A stretch of DNA of 64,000 bases from Burkholderiales bacterium (GTDB taxonomy: Bacteria > Pseudomonadota > Gammaproteobacteria > Burkholderiales > SG8-41). Position numbers and translations under genes: made by a program. The notes below the pieces were generated by a model. It did not search any database and had not been told where the DNA came from. It saw only the letters and a list, made by a program, of their open reading frames with translations. Where the stretch lies: positions 176,985 through 240,984 of the forward strand of contig JADZGE010000012.1 of assembly GCA_020854035.1 (NCBI GenBank), given 5' to 3'. Shown here in pieces: positions 36,631-50,491 of the stretch; position 1 is the stretch's first letter; the number at the start of each line of letters is the position of its first letter.

Positions 36631-37275
36631 TTACCTCCCCCGCTGCTGCCGCGCCAGCCGGACGAGGTCGTCCAGCACCACGATCATGTCCTTCAGCGAC
36701 GAGACCATGCTGCCGGAGGTGATGTAGCGCCCGTCGGCGACGAGCGATGGCGTGCCCTCCACCCGATACGCCTTTGTGGCGCGCGCGGCGCGGCTGATCC
36801 TGCCGTCGATCTCGGGAGAGAAATAGGCGTCCACCCACCTGCGCCGGTCGATGCCGTTCGCAACCGCCCACTTCTCCATCACGTCGGGTTTGCTCATGTG
36901 CAGCTCCTCGACGTGATAGCCGTGAAACACCCGGGTGTGCAGGCGCTCCACCTCGTCGAGGAGTTCGAGGGTGTAGAAGATCCTCGCGTGCGGGGCCCAG
37001 CTCTCGCGCAGGATGGCCGGGACGCGTCGTACCGCAACGTCCGGCGGGCGCGCCTTGATCCACGCCTCCAGGAACGGCAGCAGCTGATTGCAGTAGGGAC
37101 AGCCGTACCAGAAGAAGTCGATGACTTCGATGCGTTCACCGGTTTCGACGGGCTGCGCGGGCTCTATCAGCCGGTACTCGATGTTCTGCCGGGCGCGCAC
37201 CGCCTCCTGAGCGAAGAGCCCGGTCGCGAGCGGGAGCGCGGGCAGCGCGGCGAGCAGGGCGCGGCGGCGGTTCAT
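36631..37275 (-). CDS. DsbA-family thiol oxidoreductase with CPYC site
   Basis: A 214-residue periplasmic thioredoxin-fold protein. Signal peptide: MNRRRALLAALPALPLATGL, cleaved near residue 22. The active site is FFWYGCPYC (Cys59 and Cys62); the cis-proline loop is VEGTPSLV. The layout is that of DsbA, but with Pro-Tyr between the cysteines instead of the Pro-His of its neighbour, which should shift the redox potential. It lies 9 bp downstream of the CPHC paralogue. Likely a second disulfide oxidase or isomerase; its specific substrates cannot be read from sequence. Confidence 0.88.
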   Translation of the reverse strand: MNRRRALLAALPALPLATGLFAQEAVRARQNIEYRLIEPAQPVETGERIEVIDFFWYGCPYCNQLLPFLEAWIKARPPDVAVRRVPAILRESWAPHARIFYTLELLDEVERLHTRVFHGYHVEELHMSKPDVMEKWAVANGIDRRRWVDAYFSPEIDGRISRAARATKAYRVEGTPSLVADGRYITSGSMVSSLKDMIVVLDDLVRLARQQRGR

Positions 37276-37284
37276 GACGGCCTC

Positions 37285-38025
37285 CTATTTCTTCCGGGCG
37301 CGCGGCGCCTTGCGCGCCATCGCGATCAACTCGTCCAGATTCTGGAAGAAGCGTGCGTAATTGACGCTGCCATCGGGGTTGCCGTTGCCCTTCATCGACG
37401 GCGAGGTGAGATAGCGGCCGTCCACGACCATGGCGGGCGTGTGCGGGATGTCGTAGGCGCGCGTCACGTCCGCGGCTCGCTGGGTGCGGCTGTTGACCGC
37501 GAAGGAGTTGTAGGTATCCACGAACTTCTTGCGGTCGATCCCCTTCTTCGCAACCCAGTCGAAAAGCGGATTCGGATCGCGGTTGAGCGCGCGCGGGTCG
37601 AGCGTCCGCTCCAAGTGGATCGCGCGGAATATGTCCTGGTGGAGCTTGTCGACGAGTCCCATCGCCTCCACCGTGTAGTAGGTGCGCGCGAGCTGGAGCC
37701 AGGAGCTGTCGAGCACCGCGGGCACGCGCCGGAACTCCACGTCCGCGGGCTTCTTGGCGAGCCAGGCATGAAGGGGCGCCTGCAGGCTGTTGCAGTGCGG
37801 GCACGCGTACCAGAAAAACTCCAGAACCTCGACCTTGTTGCCGCTTTCGGTCGGCCGGGGGGATGCGAGCACGATGTAGTTCTGCCCGGGTTCGAGCCGG
37901 GCCGCGGGCGCCGCGACAGCGGGCGTTGCGAGGGCGAGGCCGGCGAGAGCCAGCAGGGCGAGGATGAAGCGCGCGGCAAAGGGCGCGGCGGTGGGTGCAA
38001 GCATGTCGTCTCCGGTTCGGATCAT
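37285..38025 (-). CDS. dsbA: Thiol:disulfide interchange protein DsbA
   Basis: Periplasmic disulfide oxidase. The active site is FFWYACPHC (Cys75 and Cys78 in the 246-residue reading), the canonical CPHC of DsbA, and the cis-proline loop is IPHTPAMVV. The ATG at 38023-38025 overlaps the stop of the upstream SPOR gene as ATGA; an alternative ATG at 38002-38004 leaves a cleaner signal peptide (MLAPTAAPFAARFILALLAL). Either way the exported part starts near APAARLEPGQ. It is followed after 9 bp by a paralogue with CPYC. Confidence 0.92.
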   Translation of the reverse strand: MIRTGDDMLAPTAAPFAARFILALLALAGLALATPAVAAPAARLEPGQNYIVLASPRPTESGNKVEVLEFFWYACPHCNSLQAPLHAWLAKKPADVEFRRVPAVLDSSWLQLARTYYTVEAMGLVDKLHQDIFRAIHLERTLDPRALNRDPNPLFDWVAKKGIDRKKFVDTYNSFAVNSRTQRAADVTRAYDIPHTPAMVVDGRYLTSPSMKGNGNPDGSVNYARFFQNLDELIAMARKAPRARKK

Positions 38026-38633
38026 CGCATCGCGGCCGCGTCCTGCGCCTTCACGAGGGTGGTCTCGTAGCCGTTCTGCTTTAGTGTCTCGCGCGCGCGA
38101 TTCAGTTCTTCGATGCTCGCGTAGGGCCCGATGCGCACCCGGTGCCAGACGCCCTTGTCGGGCAGGATCGCCGTCTGCACGCTCGCCTCGAATCCGATGA
38201 GGGCGAGTCTCGCCTTGAGGTTGTCGGCGTCGGGAGCGCTCTGGAACGCACCGGCCTGGAGAAAAAACGCTTCGCGCTCGCCGGGCGCGGCCGCCGCGGG
38301 CGCCTCCTTCGGCGCCTGTTTCGGTTCCGCCGCGGCGCCCGGCTGCTCGCCCGGAAGGATCTTGTAGAAGTCGAAGCGCGGTTTGCCCTCGGGCACGCCC
38401 TTCAACGCCTTTTCGTCCGGCTTCTCCCCGGTCCTCGCCGCTTCCTGCGACGCGTCCTTCGCCGGCGCGGGCACGCGGGCGAGGAACGGGCTCGGCATGC
38501 GGTTGATGTACCACGCGACGGCAAGCGCGATCGACAGCCCGAGGACGAGCCCGATCAGGATGCCGACGAGGAGCGAGCCGCCGTTGGAACGGGAGCCTGC
38601 GCCGCGGTCGGTCTTCTTGTAGTCCTTCGACAC
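38022..38633 (-). CDS. SPOR-domain membrane protein
   Basis: A 203-residue protein with a short cytoplasmic start, one transmembrane helix (about 21-42, LLVGILIGLVLGLSIALAVA), a Pro/Ala/Lys-rich periplasmic linker and a C-terminal SPOR domain (about 122-198; FFLQAGAFQSAPDADNLKA...VWHRVRIGPY). SPOR domains bind denuded septal glycans, so it probably localises at the division site, in the manner of FtsN. FtsN-like genes often sit next to argS, as here; whether it is the essential FtsN cannot be told from sequence. Confidence 0.88.
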   Translation of the reverse strand: MSKDYKKTDRGAGSRSNGGSLLVGILIGLVLGLSIALAVAWYINRMPSPFLARVPAPAKDASQEAARTGEKPDEKALKGVPEGKPRFDFYKILPGEQPGAAAEPKQAPKEAPAAAAPGEREAFFLQAGAFQSAPDADNLKARLALIGFEASVQTAILPDKGVWHRVRIGPYASIEELNRARETLKQNGYETTLVKAQDAAAMR

Positions 38634-38682
38634 CGGGCTATCTTACTCCAGCGGCTGCCCCGGGGCCGGCGTGGCGCCGCGG

Positions 38683-40425
38683 CTACATGCGTTCCGGCGC
38701 GCCGACGCCAAGCAGGGCGAGCCCGTTGCGCACGACGACACGAACCGCCGCGGCGAGCGCGAGCCGGGCGAGTTTCACGTGCTTGTCCCCGACCAGGATG
38801 CGCGTCGAGTTGTAGAAGCTGTGAAACTCCCCGGCGAGATCGCGCAGGTAGAACGCGATCAGGTGAGGCGCGAGATCGCGCGCGGCATCCTCCAGCGTCT
38901 CCGGGTAGGCCATCAGCCGCGCGAGAAGCGCCGTTTCGTGCTCCGCGACGAGCGGGCCGGTGTCGGCGGTGGCGAGCGCTCGCGGCTCGCCGCCCCACTG
39001 CTCGAGCAGGCTCGACACTCGCGCATGCGCGTACTGCACGTAGTAGACCGGGTTCTCCTGGCTCTGCGAGCGTGCAAGGTCGAGGTCGAAATCAAGATGC
39101 TGATCGGCCTTGCGCATGACGTAGAAGAAACGCGCGGCGTCGTTGCCGACCTCGGCGCGCAGCTCGCGCAGCGTCACGAATTCGCCGGCCCGCGTGGACA
39201 TGGAGACCTTCTCCACGCCGCGGTAGAGCACCGCGAACTGCACCAGCGCGACGGTGAGCCGCTGCGGATCCAGCCCGGCGGCGGCGAGCGCGCCCTTCAC
39301 GCGCGCGATGTAGCCGTGGTGGTCCGCGCCCCACACGTCGATCACGCGGTCGAAGCCCCGCGCGAACTTCTCGAGGTGGTACGCGATGTCCGAGGCGAAG
39401 TAGGTGTACTGCCCGTTCTCGCGCCGCACGACGCGGTCCTTCTCGTCCCCGAAGGCGCTCGAGCGGAACCACTGCGCGCCGTCCTGCTCGTAGAGGTGGC
39501 CGCCGGCGGCCAGCGCCGCGAGCGCCCGCTCGACGAGCCCGCGCTCATGGAGCGATCTCTCCGAGAACCAGTTGTCGAAGTCGACGCCGAACCGGGCGAG
39601 GTCGTCGCGGCAATCGGCGAGCTGTTCGCCGAGCGCGTGCCCGAGGATCACCTCGTAGTCCGGCCCGAGGAGGCTCTTCGCTCCCGCAATGAGTTCGTCG
39701 AGGCGGGCCTCGTCGTCCCCGCCGGTCAGCCAGTCCGCGATCGCGCGGGCCGTGACACCGCGGTGAAAGCGCGAGCCGTGCGCCGCCAGGAGCTTTCGCG
39801 CCATCGCACGGACGTAATCACCCTGGTAGGCGTTGGGCGGGAACGCGGCGGCGATACCGGACTCCCCGAGGTATCGCAGCCAGGTCGATACCGCGAGTAT
39901 GTCGATCTGCCGGCCCGCGTCGTTCACGTAGAACTCGCGGGTGACGTCGTAGCCGGCGGCGGCGAGTACGTTGGCGAGGCTCGCGCCGTAGGCCGCGCCC
40001 CGCCCATGGCCGACGTGCAACGGCCCGGTCGGGTTGGCGGAGACGAACTCGACCTGTACGGGGCGGCCCCGTCCCAGAGTCGAGCGCCCGTACTCCGCGC
40101 CCGCCGCCAGCACGCGTTGCACCACCTGCCGCTTGTAGTCCGGCTTGAGGAAGAAATTGATGAAACCCGCGCCCGCGATCTCCGCCTTCTCCAGGTGATC
40201 GATGGCCGAGAGCGACGCGATGAGGCTCTTGGCGATCTCCCGCGGCGGGCGCTTCATTGTCCTGGCGAGCTGCAGCGCGATGTTGCAGGCATAGTCGCCG
40301 TGTGCTGCCTCCTTGGGGCGCTCGAGCAGCACGGGGAAGTCGGCGCATTCGGGGGCGAGCCGGCGCACGGCGCCCGCGATCACCCGGGCGAGTTCCAGCC
40401 TTGCGTCCTGATTGCCACCCGACAT
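38683..40425 (-). CDS. argS: Arginyl-tRNA synthetase
   Basis: Class I synthetase charging tRNA-Arg. The 580-residue protein has the N-terminal Add-1 tRNA-recognition domain, the HIGH-type signature NPTGPLHVGHGRGA (HVGH at 137-140), the degenerate KMSKS region KVSMSTRAGEFVTL, and a C-terminal helical anticodon-binding domain ending GVGAPERM. Length and motifs are standard. Confidence 0.97.
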   Translation of the reverse strand: MSGGNQDARLELARVIAGAVRRLAPECADFPVLLERPKEAAHGDYACNIALQLARTMKRPPREIAKSLIASLSAIDHLEKAEIAGAGFINFFLKPDYKRQVVQRVLAAGAEYGRSTLGRGRPVQVEFVSANPTGPLHVGHGRGAAYGASLANVLAAAGYDVTREFYVNDAGRQIDILAVSTWLRYLGESGIAAAFPPNAYQGDYVRAMARKLLAAHGSRFHRGVTARAIADWLTGGDDEARLDELIAGAKSLLGPDYEVILGHALGEQLADCRDDLARFGVDFDNWFSERSLHERGLVERALAALAAGGHLYEQDGAQWFRSSAFGDEKDRVVRRENGQYTYFASDIAYHLEKFARGFDRVIDVWGADHHGYIARVKGALAAAGLDPQRLTVALVQFAVLYRGVEKVSMSTRAGEFVTLRELRAEVGNDAARFFYVMRKADQHLDFDLDLARSQSQENPVYYVQYAHARVSSLLEQWGGEPRALATADTGPLVAEHETALLARLMAYPETLEDAARDLAPHLIAFYLRDLAGEFHSFYNSTRILVGDKHVKLARLALAAAVRVVVRNGLALLGVGAPERM

Positions 40426-40497
40426 GCGCCGCCGCCGAAAAAGGCGAATCCTATCATGGCTTTGCAGATGCCGCGGCGTGTCGCTCCGGCAACGCGG

Positions 40498-42699
40498 TCA
40501 GAACTCCAGGGGATCGACGTCGAGCGACCAGCGCGCGCGGGCCGAACGGCGTGCCGAAAGTGTTTCGTGCCAGGCGCGCAGGAATCGCTGCAGCTCCCGG
40601 CGCGAGCCCGACTGCACCAGCAATTGCGCCCGCTCGCGCCCGGCGCGGCGGGGCAGGGCCGCCGGGACGGGATCGTAGACGGTGATCCCGGGCCCGAGCC
40701 GGCGCGCTTCGCGCTCGGCGGCGGACAGGAACTCGAGCGCGGTATCGAGTCGCGGCGCCTCGGCCCGCAGCAGCGCCTGGTACACGAAAGGCGGAAAGCC
40801 GGCGCGGCGGCGTTCGGCGAGCAGGGTATCGGCGAAGGCGCGGTAGTCGTGGCGCATGAGCGCGGTGTACAAGGGGTGGCCCGGGAAAGCGGTCTGGATG
40901 AGCACCGTGCCCCGCGCCCGAGCGCGCCCGGCCCGCCCGGCGACCTGTGTCAGGAGCGCGAACAACCGTTCGGCGGCGCGGATATCCGCGCTGTAGAGCA
41001 GGCTGTCGGCGTTCACCACGCCCACGAGGTTCAGGTGGGGAAAGTCATGGCCCTTTGCGAGGATCTGGGTGCCGACCAGCACGTCGACCTTCCTCGATTC
41101 GATCGCGCGCCGCATTTCGGGCCAGGCGTTGCGAGGGCGCGTGCTGTCGCGGTCGATGCGCAGCACCCGCGCCGGGGCGAGTGCAGCCGCAAGCGCCGAC
41201 TCGACGCGCTGCGTACCCTGGCCCACCGGTGTCAGGTCCTGGTTGCCGCAGCCGGGGCAGGCTGCCGGTACGCTCGCCTGATGCCCGCAGTGGTGGCAGC
41301 GCAGGCGGCGGTCCTTCAGGTGCAGCACGAGTTGCGCCGCGCAGCGATGGCAGCCGGATATCCAGCCGCAACCGCGGCAGGTCAACACGGGCGCGTAGCC
41401 GCGCCGGTTGATGAATACGAGGCTTTGCTCGCCGCGGGCGTGTGCCTGCCGGATCGCCGCGAGCAGCTCCGGCGCGAGTCCATCCCCGCCGCGCTGGCCG
41501 CGCGTATCGACACATTGGATCGCCGGCGGCGGCGCACCGATGCGCTCCCTGAGCGGGAGCAGCGCGTACCGTCCGGCAAGCGCGTTGTGATAGGTCTCCA
41601 GCGCGGGTGTCGCTGAACCGAGCACCACGGGCACGTCGCGCTGCCTTCCTCGCACGACCGCGAGGTCGCGCGCCGAATACCGAAAGCCCTCCGACTGTTT
41701 GAACGAGGCATCGTGTTCTTCGTCGACGAGGATGATGCCGAGATCGGGCAGCGGCGCGAACACGGCAAGCCGCGTTCCCAGCACGACGCGAGCGCGTCCC
41801 GTGCGGGCCGCCTGCCAGCGCTCCAGCCGTTCCCGTTCGGTCAGTCCGCTGTGCAGGCTGACGGGGTGTGCCTGCGGAAAGCGGGCGCTCACCAACGACT
41901 CCAGTTGCGGCGTCAGCGCGATCTCCGGCACCAGGAGCAGCGCTTGGCGCTGCTGCGCGAGGGCGTGCGCGATCGCGTGCAGATAGACTTCGGTCTTGCC
42001 GCTGCCGGCGACCCCGAGCAGCAGGTGCGTTCGGAACTGGCGGCTCGCGCAGATCACCGCGACCGCCGCGGCCTGTTCCGCGGTGAGATGCGGCGGAGCC
42101 GACGCGGCGGGCGCCGCCGCCGGATCCGCTACTGGCTGCACTTCCGTGTGGCGCCCGACCCAGCCCCGGGCGACGAGCTCCGCGATGGCGCGCGCACCCC
42201 GCGGGAACTCGGCGCGCACGGCAGCCAGCGCAAGCGGCCCGGACCGCAGCCGTTCGAGGAGGCCGCGCATCGTGACCGCGCGCTTAGGCACGGTTGCGAG
42301 ATCGATGCCCGCACCACGCGACGTGAGCACGAGATATCCGACACCGGCGCGCCCCGGCGAGGAAGCTGCCCGGCGCAACTGCACGGGCAACGTGCTCATC
42401 ACGACTGCGCCGAACGGGTGATGATAGTAGTCGCTTGCAAACCGCAGCAGGCGAAAATCGGCATCGTCGAGCAGGGCCTCCGTGTCGAGTACGTCGATCA
42501 AGCGCTTCAACTGGGCTACGGGGACGCTGGAGGAACGGGTGAGTTCGACCGCAATCCCGACGGCCGTTCTCTCGCCGAGAGGCACCAGAACGCGAGCGCC
42601 GGAAACGGGAGTGGCTTCTCCCGCCAGCCGATAGTCGAAAAGCCGAGCGATCGGGAGGTCGAGGGCTACACGAACGATCGTGGGACCGGCGTCAAACAT
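40498..42699 (-). CDS. priA: Primosomal protein N' (helicase PriA)
   Basis: Restarts collapsed replication forks. The 733-residue protein has the N-terminal DNA-binding domain (about 1-190), helicase domain with Walker A GVAGSGKTE and motif II ILVDEEHDAS, the embedded zinc-binding cluster (CRGCGWISGCHRC and CHHCGHQ...CPGCG, eight cysteines), and helicase motifs to the C-terminus. The unusual feature is its 327-bp upstream gap, which carries DnaA-box-like sites. Confidence 0.97.
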   Translation of the reverse strand: MFDAGPTIVRVALDLPIARLFDYRLAGEATPVSGARVLVPLGERTAVGIAVELTRSSSVPVAQLKRLIDVLDTEALLDDADFRLLRFASDYYHHPFGAVVMSTLPVQLRRAASSPGRAGVGYLVLTSRGAGIDLATVPKRAVTMRGLLERLRSGPLALAAVRAEFPRGARAIAELVARGWVGRHTEVQPVADPAAAPAASAPPHLTAEQAAAVAVICASRQFRTHLLLGVAGSGKTEVYLHAIAHALAQQRQALLLVPEIALTPQLESLVSARFPQAHPVSLHSGLTERERLERWQAARTGRARVVLGTRLAVFAPLPDLGIILVDEEHDASFKQSEGFRYSARDLAVVRGRQRDVPVVLGSATPALETYHNALAGRYALLPLRERIGAPPPAIQCVDTRGQRGGDGLAPELLAAIRQAHARGEQSLVFINRRGYAPVLTCRGCGWISGCHRCAAQLVLHLKDRRLRCHHCGHQASVPAACPGCGNQDLTPVGQGTQRVESALAAALAPARVLRIDRDSTRPRNAWPEMRRAIESRKVDVLVGTQILAKGHDFPHLNLVGVVNADSLLYSADIRAAERLFALLTQVAGRAGRARARGTVLIQTAFPGHPLYTALMRHDYRAFADTLLAERRRAGFPPFVYQALLRAEAPRLDTALEFLSAAEREARRLGPGITVYDPVPAALPRRAGRERAQLLVQSGSRRELQRFLRAWHETLSARRSARARWSLDVDPLEF

Positions 42700-43026
42700 G
42701 TCGGACAGTTAGCGCCGGTAGGTGAAGCATATTCTCAGAAAAGCCGCCAACCTGCTTAGCCATCGCGGGATTCCGCGGTTATCAACACCGCGCTGTGGAT
42801 AAGTCTGTTGATGGTACCGCCGTGAGCCCTTGCAACTTGCCCCTTGTTGCGCAACTGGCGCATTTTTCCGCAGCGACTCTTGAGAATATTTCTCTTTATA
42901 CTCAATGAGTTACGACGACGTAGCCCTGCGAGTTCCTCCCTCGATGAGAAATGGGCAACAGCAGCCCGGGAAATGTGCACAACCGCGCGTCACGCATGCC
43001 CGGAAAGCCACGACCGGCGCGGGTTT
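42700..43026. promoter_or_regulatory. priA-hemE gap with DnaA-box-like cluster and AT-rich segment
   Basis: No gene seen in this 327-bp gap. It holds TTATCAACA (42779-42787, one mismatch from the DnaA box), a perfect DnaA box in reverse orientation TGTGGATAA (42794-42802), TGTTGATGG (42806-42814, three mismatches) and TGTGCACAA (42974-42982, a looser match). An AT-rich block follows at 42880-42908. On the minus strand this block could also serve as the priA promoter. Both readings, a DnaA-regulated promoter or an origin-like element, are inference. Confidence 0.6.
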
Positions 43027-44088
43027 TCAGTGATAGGCGAGGCTCAGTTCGTGCACTGAATCGACGAGTTCCGCGACGCTTTCCGCAGGCGTGAAACGGG
43101 AGACGCCATGGCCCAGGTTGAAGACATGGCCGGACCCCGAGCCGTACTGGGCAAGGACGGCCGCGACGGCCCCGCGGATCGCCTCCGCATCGCCGAAGAG
43201 CGCGGCCGGATCGAGGTTGCCCTGCAGTGCGACGCGCCCGCCCACGCGCGTGCGGGCAGTGCCGAGGTCCACGGTCCAGTCGATGCCGACCGCGTCGCAG
43301 CCGCTCCCGGCCATCGCCTCGAGCCAGGGGCCCCCGCCCTTGGTGAACAGTATGTTCGGCACGCGTGCGCCGTCGTGCTCGCGGCGCAGGCCGCTTAGCA
43401 CCTGCCGCATATAGGCGAGCGAGAACTCGAGGTAGTCGGCGTGCGCCAGCGCGCCGCCCCAGGTATCGAAAATCATGACAGCCTGCGCGCCGGCTTCGAT
43501 CTGCGCGTTGAGATACGCCGTCACGGCGCGCGCATTCACATCGAGGATGCGGTGCAGGAGATCGGGCCGCCGATAGCGCATCGTCTTGAGTTGCCGGAAG
43601 TCGCTGCTCCCGCCGCCCTCGACCATGTAGCAGGCGAGCGTGAACGGGCTCCCGGCGAAACCGATGAGCGGTACTTCGCCCTCGAGCGCCCTGCGGGCCT
43701 GGGAGACGGCGTCGGTGACGTAGCGCAGGCGCTCGCCGGGGTCGGGTACGAAGAGATGGCCGACATCCCGCTCCTCGCGCAGCGGCCGTGCGAGCCGCGG
43801 GCCCTCGCCCTCGGCAAACTCCAGGCCGAGTCCCATCGCGTCCGGTATGGTGAGGATGTCCGAGAATACGATGGCCGCGTCGAGCGCGTAGCGCGCCAGC
43901 GGCTGCAGCGTGACTTCGGCGGCGAGATCGGGATTGCGGCACAGGGCGAGAAAGCTGCCGGCCCGCGAGCGTGTCACGTTGTACTCGGGAAGGTAGCGCC
44001 CCGCCTGGCGCATGAGCCACACCGGCGTGCGGGGTGTCGGCTGCCGCAGCAGCGCCCGGATGAAGATGTCGTTCCTGAGGAATGTCAT
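43027..44088 (-). CDS. hemE: Uroporphyrinogen decarboxylase
   Basis: Decarboxylates uroporphyrinogen III to coproporphyrinogen III in haem synthesis. The 353-residue protein has the two family signatures: [15 protein letters not shown] near the N-terminus with the conserved arginine pair, and [19 protein letters not shown]. The C-terminal [12 protein letters not shown] is also typical. It lies 78 bp downstream of gltD on the same strand. Confidence 0.97.
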   Translation of the reverse strand: MTFLRNDIFIRALLRQPTPRTPVWLMRQAGRYLPEYNVTRSRAGSFLALCRNPDLAAEVTLQPLARYALDAAIVFSDILTIPDAMGLGLEFAEGEGPRLARPLREERDVGHLFVPDPGERLRYVTDAVSQARRALEGEVPLIGFAGSPFTLACYMVEGGGSSDFRQLKTMRYRRPDLLHRILDVNARAVTAYLNAQIEAGAQAVMIFDTWGGALAHADYLEFSLAYMRQVLSGLRREHDGARVPNILFTKGGGPWLEAMAGSGCDAVGIDWTVDLGTARTRVGGRVALQGNLDPAALFGDAEAIRGAVAAVLAQYGSGSGHVFNLGHGVSRFTPAESVAELVDSVHELSLAYH

Positions 44089-44166
44089 TGAACCGCCGAC
44101 GCGCCCCGGCGCAGCGGCGCGGACGGAAGGATACTCCAGGCCCTGCCGCCCCCGCGGTGAACCCTG

Positions 44167-45630
44167 TTATCTCGGCAGTTCGGAAGAGCCCATCAGGAAC
44201 TCGTCCACCGCGCGAGCGCACTGGCGGCCTTCGCGGATCGCCCAGACCACCAGCGACTGGCCGCGGCGCAGGTCGCCCGCGGCGAACACCTTCGGCACCG
44301 AAGTTGCGTAACCGGACGCCCCGTCGGTCGCCGCTTTCGCGTTGCCGCGTTCGTCCATCTCCACTCCGAAAGCCTGCAGCAGCGAACGCACGGGCGACAC
44401 GAACCCCATCGCAAGCAGTACGAGATCGGCGGGCAGCGTGAACTCCGAGCCCGGGATCGCGGACATCCTGCCCTCCTGCCACTTGAGCCGCACCGCCTTC
44501 AATGCCGTCACGCGGCCACCCTCGCCGAGGAACTCGCTGGTGGCGACCGCCCAGTCGCGGCGCGCGCCTTCCTCGTGCGAGGAAGAGGTGCGCAGGCGTA
44601 TCGGCCAGTACGGCCAGACGGGGTTGAACGCCGGATCGTCCGGGCGCGCGAGAAGCTCGAACTGGGTGACGCTCTTCGCCCCCTGGCGGTTGGAGGTGCC
44701 CACGCAGTCCGAGCCGGTGTCGCCACCGCCGATGACGACAACGTGCTTGCCGGTCGCCCACAGGTCGGGCACGCCGGCGTCTCCCGCCACTCGCCGGTTC
44801 TGCAGCGGCAGGAATTCCATCGCGTAATGCACGCCTTCGAGATCACGCCCCGGAACCGACAGGTCGCGCGGCTGCTCCGCGCCCCCCGCGAGCACCACCG
44901 CGTCGAATTCCCCGAGGAGCTTTCCGGCGGCGATCGTGCCGGTTGCCCAGTCGGTGATGCCCTTGCCGGGGCGCTGATTGCCGACGCACACGCCGGCGCG
45001 GAAGGCCACGCCCTCGGCGACAAGCTGTTCGATGCGCCGGTCGACATGCGATTTCTCCAGCTTGAAGTCGGGAATGCCGTAGCGGAGCAGTCCACCGATG
45101 CGGTCGTTCTTCTCGAACACGACCACGCCGTGCCCTGCGCGCGCGAGCTGCTGGGCGCACGCGAGCCCGGCCGGCCCCGATCCGACGATCGCGACACGTC
45201 TTCCGGTTCGGCGCGCCGGCGGCTGCGGCTTCACCCAGTCTTCGCTCCACGCCCTGTCGGCGATCGCGTGTTCGATCGACTTGATCGCGACCGGATCGGT
45301 GTTGATCCGCAGCACGCAGGCTTCCTCGCACGGCGCCGGGCAGACGCGGCCGGTGAACTCGGGAAAATTGTTGGTCGAATGCAGCGTCGCGGCGGCGTTC
45401 GCCCAGTCCTGCCGGAAGACGAGATCGTTCCAGTCCGGAATGATGTTGTTGACCGGGCACCCGTTCATGCAAAACGGCGTGCCACAGTCCATGCAGCGCG
45501 CGCCCTGCGTGGCCGCCTGCTCGTCGGTCAGATGGCCGACGAACTCACGGTAGTGCTTCACGCGTTCGCGCTTGTCCTCGGACGCCTCGTGCTCGCGCTC
45601 GAACTCCAGGAACCCGGTGATCTTGCCCAT
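44167..45630 (-). CDS. gltD: Glutamate synthase small (beta) subunit
   Basis: NADPH-oxidising flavoprotein that feeds electrons to GltB. The 487-residue protein has N-terminal cysteine clusters for [4Fe-4S] centres ([17 protein letters not shown] and [11 protein letters not shown]), the FAD motif [18 protein letters not shown] and the NADPH motif [14 protein letters not shown]. It follows gltB by 57 bp. Confidence 0.97.
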   Translation of the reverse strand: MGKITGFLEFEREHEASEDKRERVKHYREFVGHLTDEQAATQGARCMDCGTPFCMNGCPVNNIIPDWNDLVFRQDWANAAATLHSTNNFPEFTGRVCPAPCEEACVLRINTDPVAIKSIEHAIADRAWSEDWVKPQPPARRTGRRVAIVGSGPAGLACAQQLARAGHGVVVFEKNDRIGGLLRYGIPDFKLEKSHVDRRIEQLVAEGVAFRAGVCVGNQRPGKGITDWATGTIAAGKLLGEFDAVVLAGGAEQPRDLSVPGRDLEGVHYAMEFLPLQNRRVAGDAGVPDLWATGKHVVVIGGGDTGSDCVGTSNRQGAKSVTQFELLARPDDPAFNPVWPYWPIRLRTSSSHEEGARRDWAVATSEFLGEGGRVTALKAVRLKWQEGRMSAIPGSEFTLPADLVLLAMGFVSPVRSLLQAFGVEMDERGNAKAATDGASGYATSVPKVFAAGDLRRGQSLVVWAIREGRQCARAVDEFLMGSSELPR

Positions 45631-45687
45631 GTGCTGCCGTTCTCCCTCGCCCGGCGGGGCGGTGCGCCCGCGCCGGCAGTCGAATTC

Positions 45688-50349
<4,662 letters not shown>

Positions 50350-50396
50350 CTCGACCCCCGAATTCAATGCCCTGCGGCGACGACGAACACCGGCAC

Positions 50397-50474
50397 GATT
50401 GCTGCGTAGCAACAATCGCGCTAAATCGTTGACAGGGATTTGGAAGTTTACCGGGAGGCCCGCTTAAGTGGCAA
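50397..50474 (-). promoter_or_regulatory. gltB promoter and leader hairpin
   Basis: On the minus strand TTGCCA (50469-50474) and TAAACT (50445-50450) are spaced by 18 bp, a plausible sigma-70 promoter. Between it and the gltB start lies an inverted repeat, GATTG (50397-50401) and CAATC (50413-50417), extended inward by TGC/GCA with one mismatch. It could be an operator or mRNA hairpin. The rest of the 142-bp dgt-gltB gap shows nothing else. Confidence 0.5.
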
Positions 50475-50491
50475 TAGGAACGGGGGCCCGG

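Noticed and set aside
42700..43026. Main replication origin at hemE-priA
   Set aside because: Genes on both sides run in the same direction and dnaA with its own perfect boxes, parS and the strand switch lie at 14-19 kb. Kept only as a secondary DnaA-binding region.
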